Made by a program: the position numbers and the translations under genes. The notes under the pieces are model-generated. The model did not search any database and was not told where the DNA came from. It was given only the letters and a program-made list of their open reading frames with translations. A stretch of 45,269 nucleotides of DNA from Terriglobia bacterium (GTDB lineage: Bacteria; Acidobacteriota; Terriglobia; Terriglobales; Acidobacteriaceae), in the NCBI GenBank assembly GCA_020073565.1, contig JAIQEY010000045.1, positions 1-45,269 of the forward strand, in the 5' to 3' direction. Positions 7,693 through 15,812 of the stretch are shown here, one piece after another (position 1 is the stretch's first letter; each line of letters opens with the position of its first letter).

Positions 7693-9252
7693 ATGGGAAC
7701 GCTGGTCACCATCGATACCAAGATCCAAGAAACCGTTAACCCCGTTAACCACTACACTGCCTACCGTCCCAAGCCCTTCACGCGGGAAGAGCGCGACAAA
7801 GTCACAATTCTGTTCGGCGGGCTTACCTGGAAACATGAGCGCATGATGCAGGGCGCCATGCACAACCTGAAGTACAAAGCCGAGCCGCTGCCCAACATCG
7901 CGCGTGACGATCTGGACGCAGGAAAGGAACTGATCGATGTCGGGGCCTGCTGCCCAACCATCTTCACCACAGGCAGCCTGGTGAACTTTCTGAAGAAGGA
8001 AGTGGCGCTCAAGGGCAAGGAAGAGGTGTCCAAGAGCTACGCCTATATCACGGCCGGCGCATGTGGTCCATGCCGGTTTGGGCAGTACCACGAATCCTAT
8101 GCCATGGCGCTCGATGGTCTCGGCTTGCGCGATTTCCGCTTGTTCCTGTTGGCTCAGGATGAACTCGATCAGGGGGAGAACGGTGGGGGCGGGCTCGACA
8201 TCAACCTGCCTTTCAGCCTCGGCCTGATATGGGCAATCCTGTGCGGCGATGTCATCACAGATCTTGAATACGCGACGCGTCCCTACGAAGTGAAGCCTGG
8301 ACAGACCGATGCGGTACTCAAGGAATGCATCGAGTTCATGTACAACGTGTTCAACGAGCGGCCTGACCACGGGAAGAAACTCGGAGCGCTGGCCTGGCAC
8401 CTGACGACAAGTTATTTCACGAATGCTCTGCGCGAAGTGCGGAAGAAGTTTGATGCAATTGAAGTCGATCGCACGCGCGTGAAAGCTCGCGTAAAGATTA
8501 CGGGTGAATTCTGGCTGCAAACTCACGAAGGCGACGGCAACTACAACATCAAGCATTGGCTCGAACAGGAAGACTCCGAGGTTGTGCCTCCTCCGGTCGC
8601 CGTGTGGCTGCACTACCTGATGCACCCGGTGATTCGCAAACTTGAACACCGCCACTCGACCAGCAAGCATCACAAGCGCGAGGAGATGATCTTGAAAGCA
8701 CTCGAGCGGATCTACGTCGCCACCTACAACCGTTTCCGCAAGGCGCTAGCGAACATTCCTAACGAACTGCCAGACCAGGTGGAACTGAAGGACCTGGCAG
8801 AGCCGTTCTACCACTTCGAACTCCGCGGCGGCGAGGGACACATGCTGATCGGCAAGGCGCTGTATGCCTATCACCACAAGAAAGCCCACATGATCTGCGA
8901 GCTGTCTCCGTATTCGTGTATGCCCAATACCATGTCGATCGGGTCGATGGCCAACGTGATCGGCAAATATCCTGACCTGCTCTACGCGCCGATTGAAGTC
9001 AAGGGTGATGCGGAAGTGCACGCGCTCTCGCGCTGCCAGATGATATTGACGGAAGCCAAAAAGCGGGCGCAGGCCGAGTTCGAAGAGGTGCTGAAGAAAA
9101 CCGGGCTGACCGTCGAGGCCATTCATGAATACGAGAAACATCATCCCGAACTGCGGCGAGCCACTTACAAGATTCCGCACAAGGGATATTCGGGGACTTC
9201 CGCGAACTATGTGCTCCATCTTGCCCAGGATCGCGGACTTGCGCGGGCCTGA
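7693..9252 (+). CDS. 2-hydroxyacyl-CoA dehydratase (HGD-D)-like protein
   Basis: A 519-residue protein of the type forming the HGD-D part of large 'acyl-CoA dehydratase activase' proteins. Cysteines sit in the expected pattern for a [4Fe-4S]-binding dehydratase-like subunit: C86-C87 (DVGACCPTIF), C124/C127 (AGACGPCRFGQYH), C402/C409 (CELSPYSCMPNTMS) and C448. In known dehydratases an ATP-driven activase injects one electron into such a subunit. The start is ATG 7693, preceded by AAGGAGCAAGG; the longer open frame from 7525 overlaps the MFS gene and is rejected. It is followed 43 bases later by the activase gene. The true substrate is unknown, and many proteins of this family have no proven dehydratase activity. 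Confidence 0.8.
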   Translation: MGTLVTIDTKIQETVNPVNHYTAYRPKPFTREERDKVTILFGGLTWKHERMMQGAMHNLKYKAEPLPNIARDDLDAGKELIDVGACCPTIFTTGSLVNFLKKEVALKGKEEVSKSYAYITAGACGPCRFGQYHESYAMALDGLGLRDFRLFLLAQDELDQGENGGGGLDINLPFSLGLIWAILCGDVITDLEYATRPYEVKPGQTDAVLKECIEFMYNVFNERPDHGKKLGALAWHLTTSYFTNALREVRKKFDAIEVDRTRVKARVKITGEFWLQTHEGDGNYNIKHWLEQEDSEVVPPPVAVWLHYLMHPVIRKLEHRHSTSKHHKREEMILKALERIYVATYNRFRKALANIPNELPDQVELKDLAEPFYHFELRGGEGHMLIGKALYAYHHKKAHMICELSPYSCMPNTMSIGSMANVIGKYPDLLYAPIEVKGDAEVHALSRCQMILTEAKKRAQAEFEEVLKKTGLTVEAIHEYEKHHPELRRATYKIPHKGYSGTSANYVLHLAQDRGLARA

Positions 9253-9295
9253 GCCAAACGTGAACCGACCACGAAAGCGAAAGAGGTAAAAGTGC

Positions 9296-11557
9296 ATGGC
9301 GAGCGGATTGGTGCAAATTCAACCGATCGAAGGGGAGCCGGGCGCATTGCTGGCTCCCGCGCCTTCGCCCGCGGTATTTGAGGGCGAGAGCATGTTGTGC
9401 GGTCTCGACGTCGGCAGCACGACCTGCAAGTACGTTTTGGCTACGCCGCGCGGCGAGGTGGTGGCGCAGGCTTACGAGCGCCACAACACGCGGCAGGCGG
9501 AGAAAATCCTTCAGTTCCTCACCATGCTGGAATCCAAGCATGGACTCACGCCGGGACGCGATCGCGTGTTCTTCACGGGATCGGGCGCGGGTATCATTGC
9601 GCCGCTGATCGGGGGCAAGGTAGTCCAAGAAGTAGTTGCGGTTGCTGCGGCGGTGGAGAAGCTTCATCCCTCGGTGCGTTTTGTCAGCGAAATCGGCGGC
9701 GAGGACATGAAGACCATCTTCTTCCAGGGCGAAGGCACTTCCCGCAGCAAACAAGTGCTCATGCAGAGTGCATGTTCTGGGGGCACGGGCACCTTCATCG
9801 AGAAGACCGCGCGCAAGTTGGAGATACCGCCCGAAACACTTTCCAACATGGGTTATGCCGGATATCCCTTGCACAAAATCAGCAGCAAGTGCGGCATCTT
9901 CGCGGAAGCCGACGCCAACACTCTGCTGAAGGCAGGGGTTCCGGTGGAAGAGATCATCGCCTCGCTGTTCGAGGCGGTGGTGTATCAGAACTTAGCTACG
10001 CTGACGCGCGGCAACACACCGTTGCCCGAGATTCTGCTTCTAGGTGGCCCGAACCTCTTCTTCAAGGGCTTGCAGGAAGCCTGGCGCCATCATCTGGGCA
10101 AAGTCTGGAAGGAGCGGAAGGTCGAGGTTTCGGATGACCGCGACATGTCTTCGCTCATCCGCGTGCCCGACAACGCGCTCTACTATGCGGCTTTGGGTTG
10201 CGTGGAAGTGGCCTTGCGGGAGCACGGCGCGACCGGTCTCTACAATGGCTCGCAGAAACTCAAGCATTGGATCGAAGAGGGCCAGTACGAGGAAAAGAAA
10301 AAGATGGGCCGCGGCGGACTCTGCAAAGACGGCGCCGACCTCGCCACGTTCAAGTCGCGCTACGAAAAATCCCAGGCTGGCTCGCCGACGCTGAGCGTGG
10401 CGGTGGCGGAGCGCAGTGTCGGCCGCAGCGTGCTGGGCTGCGACTTCGGCTCCACCACGGCCAAAGCAGTGCTTATGTCGCCGGAGAAGGAACTTCTGTT
10501 CTCCTGCTATGCGTTGAGCAAGGGCAACCCGATCGAGGACGCTAAGTCGCTCTTCCGCCAGATCCGCGCTGTGGCCAGTGACCGCGACATCCTCGGACTA
10601 GCCATTACCGGCTACGGGAAGGATTTGCTCAGGGATATCCTGGGCGCTGACTGTCCGGTGGTCGAGACCATCGCCCATGCCTCCGCAGGTCTTCACTTTT
10701 TCCCCGACGCGGATTGCATTTGCGACGTCGGCGGCGTGGACGTGAAGATCATGATCCTCAACAACGGCGCCGTCACCGACTTCCGGCTGAATTCGCAGTG
10801 CTCGTCGGGGAACGGCGCATTCCTGCAAGGCGTCGCCGAGCGTTTCAACATCCCTATGGGCGAGATGGCCGACGGGGCATTTAAGGCACAGGCCATGCCG
10901 CAACTTTCCATGGGCTGCGGAGTCTTCCTGCAGAGCGACATCGTCAACCAGCAGCGCAAGGGATGGCAGGCCGAGGAAATTCTGGCCGGACTGTGCGCCA
11001 TCCTCCCGCTGAACGTTTGGATCTATGCCGGCGGGCTCAACAACCTGCAGCAGGTCGGCCGCAAGTACATTCTGCAGGGCGGCACACATCGCAATCTGGC
11101 GGTCGTGAAGACGCAGGTGGACTTCATTCTCGGCAAGGTTCCGGAAGCCGAGGTCGTGGTTCATCCCTACTCTGGTGAAGCTGGTGCTATTGGCGCGGCG
11201 CTGGTCGCTCTCGACTGGTGGAACAACGGCGGGCGCACGATGTTCCGTGGCTTCGATGCGATCGAAAAGCTTTCCTACAAGACGGCCACTTCGGTAGACA
11301 CTGTCTGTCATTGGTGTCCGGTCAACTGCCAGCGCAGCTTCATCGACGTCGAGTTACTCGGAGGCAAGGGGCGTCCGTGGAGCAAGGTTCCTCTTGCCGC
11401 GGGCTGGGAACGCGTGATCGTCAACAACTCCTGCCCGAAAGGGTTGGTCGAAGATTTGAACGAGATGAAGGTCATCAAGTCCGGGATCGAGAAGACGAAA
11501 AATGCCTATCCGAATGTTGCAGACATGGTTCGCAAAGAAGGGTTCCGCCGAAACTAG
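9296..11557 (+). CDS. Tandem BcrAD/BadFG-type acyl-CoA dehydratase activase (ATPase, Fe-S)
   Basis: A 753-residue protein with two ASKHA-fold ATPase domains. Domain 1 starts at GLDVGSTTCKYVL (36-48) and domain 2 at GCDFGSTTAKAVL (381-393); these are the phosphate-1 loops. Each carries the two cysteines that in the activase dimer hold a shared [4Fe-4S] cluster: C160 (SACSGGTGTF) and C199 (SSKCGIFAEAD), then C502 (QCSSGNGAF) and C541 (MGCGVFLQSD). Both sets could form one intramolecular cluster in a pseudo-dimer. A C-terminal segment has four more cysteines (C671-x2-C674-x3-C678 and C713 in NNSCPKG), possibly another cluster. The predicted role is ATP-driven low-potential electron transfer to the HGD-D-like partner. 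ATG 9296 follows AAAGAGGTAAA. Its 3' end overlaps the next gene by 56 bases. Confidence 0.88.
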   Translation: MASGLVQIQPIEGEPGALLAPAPSPAVFEGESMLCGLDVGSTTCKYVLATPRGEVVAQAYERHNTRQAEKILQFLTMLESKHGLTPGRDRVFFTGSGAGIIAPLIGGKVVQEVVAVAAAVEKLHPSVRFVSEIGGEDMKTIFFQGEGTSRSKQVLMQSACSGGTGTFIEKTARKLEIPPETLSNMGYAGYPLHKISSKCGIFAEADANTLLKAGVPVEEIIASLFEAVVYQNLATLTRGNTPLPEILLLGGPNLFFKGLQEAWRHHLGKVWKERKVEVSDDRDMSSLIRVPDNALYYAALGCVEVALREHGATGLYNGSQKLKHWIEEGQYEEKKKMGRGGLCKDGADLATFKSRYEKSQAGSPTLSVAVAERSVGRSVLGCDFGSTTAKAVLMSPEKELLFSCYALSKGNPIEDAKSLFRQIRAVASDRDILGLAITGYGKDLLRDILGADCPVVETIAHASAGLHFFPDADCICDVGGVDVKIMILNNGAVTDFRLNSQCSSGNGAFLQGVAERFNIPMGEMADGAFKAQAMPQLSMGCGVFLQSDIVNQQRKGWQAEEILAGLCAILPLNVWIYAGGLNNLQQVGRKYILQGGTHRNLAVVKTQVDFILGKVPEAEVVVHPYSGEAGAIGAALVALDWWNNGGRTMFRGFDAIEKLSYKTATSVDTVCHWCPVNCQRSFIDVELLGGKGRPWSKVPLAAGWERVIVNNSCPKGLVEDLNEMKVIKSGIEKTKNAYPNVADMVRKEGFRRN

Positions 11558-12755
11558 AGTCAAGGATCGCTCCCAACTTCGGGTCGGGATCCCAAAGGTC
11601 CTCAACATCTGGTCGACGCACCAGTTCTGGGTGGGCTTCCTGAAGGAACTCGGTGTTGCTTCGGAGAACATCGTGTTCAGTTCCGACACTTCGGAGGAGC
11701 AGGGACGCGAGTTCGGCAAGGGTCGCGGCACGGTGGACTGCTGCTATCCCGTCAAGGCGATGAGCGGCCACTACGGCGAACTGATCTTCGGACAGAAGAA
11801 GAAGATCAACGTCCTGTTCAGCCCTATGATTCACTCTTTGCCTTCGGTTCTGCACGGACACGTGGTGGACACGGTTACCTGCACGCGAGTCATGGCCGGC
11901 CCCGAGAACATTAAGGCCGGTTTTCTCAAAGAGCGCGACATCTTTGCCGAGAACAACGTCGTCCATGCCTCTCCCTTCGTTAGCCTTGGCGATCGTCACA
12001 TGGTGGCGGAACAGATGTACACATCGTTGAAGGATGTTTTTGACCTCGACCGCGAAGAAACGGATCGTGCCGTCAAGGCTGGATTCGCCGCCCTCGACGA
12101 CGTCACCGCTCGCATCCGCCAACAAGGCCGAGAGATTCTGACCTGGTGCGCTGAGAACCAGAAGCCCTGCATTCTCGTGCTGGCTCGCCCCTATCACATG
12201 GACACTGGCATTGGTCACGAAATCGAGGCGGAAGTCCAGGCGCATGGATACCCGATCCTCTGGCTGCAATACCTGCCTGGCGATCTGGATCTGATGAACT
12301 GGCTCTTCGAGTCTGACCTGCGCTCCGGCCGCATCAAGAGTCCGTTCGACATCTCGGATGTCTGGACGTCCTCCTACAGCAGCAACACCAACGAGATCAT
12401 GTGGGGCGCCAAGGTCGCCACTCGCTGCCCGTGGATCACTTGCGTGGTGCGGCTTTCGAGTTACGAGTGCGGTATGGACCAGCCCACCTACACTCCAGCA
12501 CAGAAAATCGTTGAGGCGACCGGCACCTTGTATTTCAAGTTCGGGGACCTCGATTCCACCAAGCCAGCCGGCGGCATCAAGATTCGCGTCGAGACCATCG
12601 CCCATTATCTTGGCAAGTACTCGCAGGAGATCATTCAGCGCAAACTGAAATACCTGTCGCCCAACTGCCCGCTGACGGATCTCTCCGCTCATTCTCCGGC
12701 CAGCGCCGGTGGCGGCGTACGGGAGGCCGAAGACGTCTCCATCAGCGTGATGTAG
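11502..12755 (+). CDS. DUF2229-type acyl-CoA dehydratase activase-related protein
   Basis: A 417-residue protein matching the DUF2229 portion of large activase proteins. It begins with the fold start LRVGIPKVLNIWSTHQFW near residue 26, followed by LGVASENIVFSSDTSEEQ. A cysteine pair is at GTVDCCYPVKAMSGH and another at CTRVM. The second half has ILVLARPYHMDTGIGHEIE, a conserved block of the family. In most bacteria this segment is fused to the ATPase and HGD-D segments; here it is a separate gene. ATG 11502 lies inside the end of the activase gene, in another frame; a later start near 11560 would remove the overlap without touching the conserved fold. Exact start uncertain; co-transcription is nearly certain. 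Confidence 0.8.
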   Translation: MPIRMLQTWFAKKGSAETRVKDRSQLRVGIPKVLNIWSTHQFWVGFLKELGVASENIVFSSDTSEEQGREFGKGRGTVDCCYPVKAMSGHYGELIFGQKKKINVLFSPMIHSLPSVLHGHVVDTVTCTRVMAGPENIKAGFLKERDIFAENNVVHASPFVSLGDRHMVAEQMYTSLKDVFDLDREETDRAVKAGFAALDDVTARIRQQGREILTWCAENQKPCILVLARPYHMDTGIGHEIEAEVQAHGYPILWLQYLPGDLDLMNWLFESDLRSGRIKSPFDISDVWTSSYSSNTNEIMWGAKVATRCPWITCVVRLSSYECGMDQPTYTPAQKIVEATGTLYFKFGDLDSTKPAGGIKIRVETIAHYLGKYSQEIIQRKLKYLSPNCPLTDLSAHSPASAGGGVREAEDVSISVM

Positions 12756-12976
12756 CGGATCATGCCGTAGTTAGGAGGCTGCTCCAGGAGGAGGTCTCTA
12801 GCTTCGCGAACCTCAGTGATCTTCCTCACAGGGGGATGTGAGCAGACTCACGGCGGCGACCAATGCAGCCAATAAACTGAAAACCTGCCTGTCTAGATTG
12901 GAGCTGACAGACCTCGACTCCGACGCGATGCAGCGAAGGGCACTGGACGAGCGCTCTACGAGCTACGGATAAACGT

Positions 12977-15547
12977 ATGGGCAAGTTGAGCAGCCGATGG
13001 CCCGCAATCGCAGTGGTGCTGATCGCAGCCCAGGCCGCGGTTGCGTTCGCTCTGCCGCCCAGCTTCGCCCGGTCCGCATACACGATTGTTTGCTATTTCT
13101 TTCTCAGTTGTCTGGCGACTACCGCGGCCGTGCTCAACGCACGCCGGAGCGCGCGAGGAAGCCGGACATTCTGGTCATTCCTGGCCGCTAGCTACGGATT
13201 GTTGACGCTCCTCAACTGGCTGTGGGTGTACTCGGTATTGCTATTGCGCAGGGAGACCGCCGTAGGCTGGCTGCATGAATCGGTCTTCTTTCTTCAGGGT
13301 GTGCCGCTGATGGCAGCGGCGATCACCTATCCGCACTGGAAGCAATCTCCCCAAAGCCTCTATCGAGCAACTCTGAACCTGATTCTGCTGCTGTTCTTCT
13401 GGGTGTTTCTGTTCGCGTATTTCGTGTTCTCGTACCGATTCGTGGAGCCCTCGGTGTACTACCAGCGGTACGAGGCGTTGTACTTTGCCGAGAACCTCTT
13501 TCTGCTGGTTGTCCTCGGGGTGCTGGTGGTGCGTTCCCAGCCGCCCTGGGCGACTCTCTATTGGCATCTGTTTGGAGCCGCTTGCTTGTGGACCATCAGC
13601 GTCCAGATGCAGAACATCGCTTTCAGCTATGAGCAGTATCGCCCGGGAGGATGGTTCGACATTCCGGCGGTGGCTTCCTGTTGTTGGCTGGTTTGGGTGC
13701 CGCTGCTCGGAATGAAGATCGCGCCGCAGCTGGTGGAAAGCCCTGGACCAACACCCGCTTCCCGAAAACCGCTTTCTCTACTCGCGTTCGGAGTTCTGCT
13801 GGCGATTCCGCTGCTCGGCGCTTGGGAGGTTGGCCATGAGGGAAACTCATCGGAAATGCACAGATTCCGCATGCTTGCGGCCCTGGTGTCGTTTGCCCTG
13901 GTCGCGCTAGCCGTCTTCGCCAAGGAGCAGCTCGCCAGCCGCGAGGCGCTGGACACCGTATCCTCGGACCTACGTCTTGCAGAAGAACGCTTCCACAAGG
14001 CATTTGACTCCAGCCCGGAAGGTATCACCATTACTTCGCCCAGCGACGGCCGCTATATTGAAGTCAACGATGCTTACCTGCGAATGATCGGCTACACGAG
14101 ATCGGAACTTCTGGGGAGAACTGCGCTGGAGCTCGACGTCTGGGCTGATCCGGCCGTTCGAGCGCGGGTGGTCGACGAACTGCAGCAGAAGCAGAGCCTG
14201 CGCGGGGTGCCGGCTACCTTCCGGGCAAAATCCGGACAAGCTCGCGAGGTGGAAATTTCCTTGGAATTGATTCAGCTGGAGGGCGAAACCTGCATGCTCT
14301 CCATTACCCGCGACGTCACGCAACACCGGCTGCTCGAACAACAGTTTCGCCAGGCTCAGAAGATGGAGGCGGTGGGCCAACTGGCGGGCGGTGTCGCTCA
14401 TGACTTCAATAATCTTCTGGCCGTCATCCTGGGTTGTAGTGATCTGCTCGCCAAGTATGAGGGTGCCGATCCGGTAGTTAGTAAGAGACTCAAGGTGATT
14501 CGCTCCGCGTGCGAGCGCGGAGCGGCGCTCACCTCGCAACTGCTCGCATTCAGCCGCCGGCAGATCTTGCAGCCCAGGGTGCTGGATCTCAACACGATCG
14601 TATCCGACACCGCCAAGATGCTGGAGCGCGTGTTGGGGGAGGACATCGAGCAAGAGTTGATCCTGGAACCCACACTGGGGCGGGTGAAAGTGGATCCAGG
14701 ACAGATGGCGCAGGTGATCATCAATCTGGCCGTTAACGCCCGCGACGCTATGCCGCAGGGAGGCCGGCTCACTCTGCAGACTGCGAACATGGCCTTCGAG
14801 GAAAGCACCCTTCACCCCGGTGTGCTTCTGTCCCCAGGCCCTTACGTGATTCTGTCCGTCAGAGACACCGGGGTCGGCATGGATGAGGAAACGCGGGCGC
14901 ACGTTTTTGATCCGTTCTTCACCACCAAGCCGGCCGGCGAAGGAACGGGACTTGGGTTGGCAACGGTGTTGGGCATCGTCGAGCAGAGCGGCGGCTACAT
15001 TTTCGTGTGCAGCGAACCCGGGCAAGGGACCACCTTCGCGGTCTATCTGCCAAGTGTCGACGAGCCTGTGGAGTCCACCACACTCGGGATGCCTGCCGCT
15101 GATGTGACGCGAGGTTCGGAGACGGTTTTGCTGGTCGAGGACGACCGGGCGCTGCGGGATTTAGTTCGGGGGTTCTTGCAGGAAGCCGGCTACACGGTCT
15201 TACCAGCGCCGAACGGTGTGGACGCCCTGCGGGTTGCGGAACAGCACGTGGGCACCATCGACCTGTTGTTGACCGACGTAATCATGCCGCAGCTGAATGG
15301 CCCGGAACTAGCGCAGGCGCTCGCGCAGAGTAGACCGGCGACCCAAGTACTGTACATGTCGGGATACACTTACGATAAGATTCGCCACACAGCGATCGGA
15401 GCCGGCGTGAACATCATCCAGAAACCCTTCCGACTGGAGGAGTTGGCTCAGAAGATGAGGCAACTATTAGGCCGCCCCGGCGGGAGCGGGAGTGAGGGTG
15501 GGGCGAGCGGCCCCGATCGAAGAATCTCAGAGTCCACCAGTCGCTAA
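12977..15547 (+). CDS. Membrane hybrid histidine kinase (7-8 TM, PAS, HisKA, HATPase, receiver)
   Basis: An 856-residue sensor. Residues 1-320 hold about eight hydrophobic segments. A PAS domain (about 333-455) follows, starting EERFHKAFDSSPEGITI. The HisKA box QLAGGVAHDFNNLLAV puts the phospho-accepting histidine at about residue 475. The ATPase part has the N box INLAVNARDAMP, G1 box DTGVGMD and G2 box GEGTGLGLATV. The C-terminus is a receiver domain (VLLVEDDRALRDLV, acceptor D at about 767 in LLTDVIMP, lysine in IIQKPF). Autophosphorylation followed by intramolecular transfer to the receiver is the family mechanism. The many membrane segments suggest it senses a membrane or lipophilic cue. 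ATG 12977; it converges on the REC-phosphorylase gene. Confidence 0.92.
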   Translation: MGKLSSRWPAIAVVLIAAQAAVAFALPPSFARSAYTIVCYFFLSCLATTAAVLNARRSARGSRTFWSFLAASYGLLTLLNWLWVYSVLLLRRETAVGWLHESVFFLQGVPLMAAAITYPHWKQSPQSLYRATLNLILLLFFWVFLFAYFVFSYRFVEPSVYYQRYEALYFAENLFLLVVLGVLVVRSQPPWATLYWHLFGAACLWTISVQMQNIAFSYEQYRPGGWFDIPAVASCCWLVWVPLLGMKIAPQLVESPGPTPASRKPLSLLAFGVLLAIPLLGAWEVGHEGNSSEMHRFRMLAALVSFALVALAVFAKEQLASREALDTVSSDLRLAEERFHKAFDSSPEGITITSPSDGRYIEVNDAYLRMIGYTRSELLGRTALELDVWADPAVRARVVDELQQKQSLRGVPATFRAKSGQAREVEISLELIQLEGETCMLSITRDVTQHRLLEQQFRQAQKMEAVGQLAGGVAHDFNNLLAVILGCSDLLAKYEGADPVVSKRLKVIRSACERGAALTSQLLAFSRRQILQPRVLDLNTIVSDTAKMLERVLGEDIEQELILEPTLGRVKVDPGQMAQVIINLAVNARDAMPQGGRLTLQTANMAFEESTLHPGVLLSPGPYVILSVRDTGVGMDEETRAHVFDPFFTTKPAGEGTGLGLATVLGIVEQSGGYIFVCSEPGQGTTFAVYLPSVDEPVESTTLGMPAADVTRGSETVLLVEDDRALRDLVRGFLQEAGYTVLPAPNGVDALRVAEQHVGTIDLLLTDVIMPQLNGPELAQALAQSRPATQVLYMSGYTYDKIRHTAIGAGVNIIQKPFRLEELAQKMRQLLGRPGGSGSEGGASGPDRRISESTSR

Positions 15548-15812
15548 GCGAGATTGGGGCCCCACGGCTTTGACCGCTCCTTCTCTTCGCCAGCCTTGCC
15601 GCAAAGGGGAAGCCCCTGCAGATAGCGTGAACCTGAGGAGTCTAATCACAGAAGTGTGCGGAATTGCTCCCTGAATCCCACCTCCCAGCCCAGCTCAGCC
15701 GGTCATCATGAAAACATCAGATCAGAACCAGGTGGCAGACAGCGCCATACACCTGTTCGGAAATGTGTCGGACGTCTGATCCGGGCGGGTGAGTAGGTTA
15801 CGAACCATTGCC

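Noticed and set aside
15555..15564. Palindrome TGGGGCCCCA after the hybrid kinase gene as a terminator
   Set aside because: Too short, no loop and no T-run; I see no convincing terminator between the two convergent genes.
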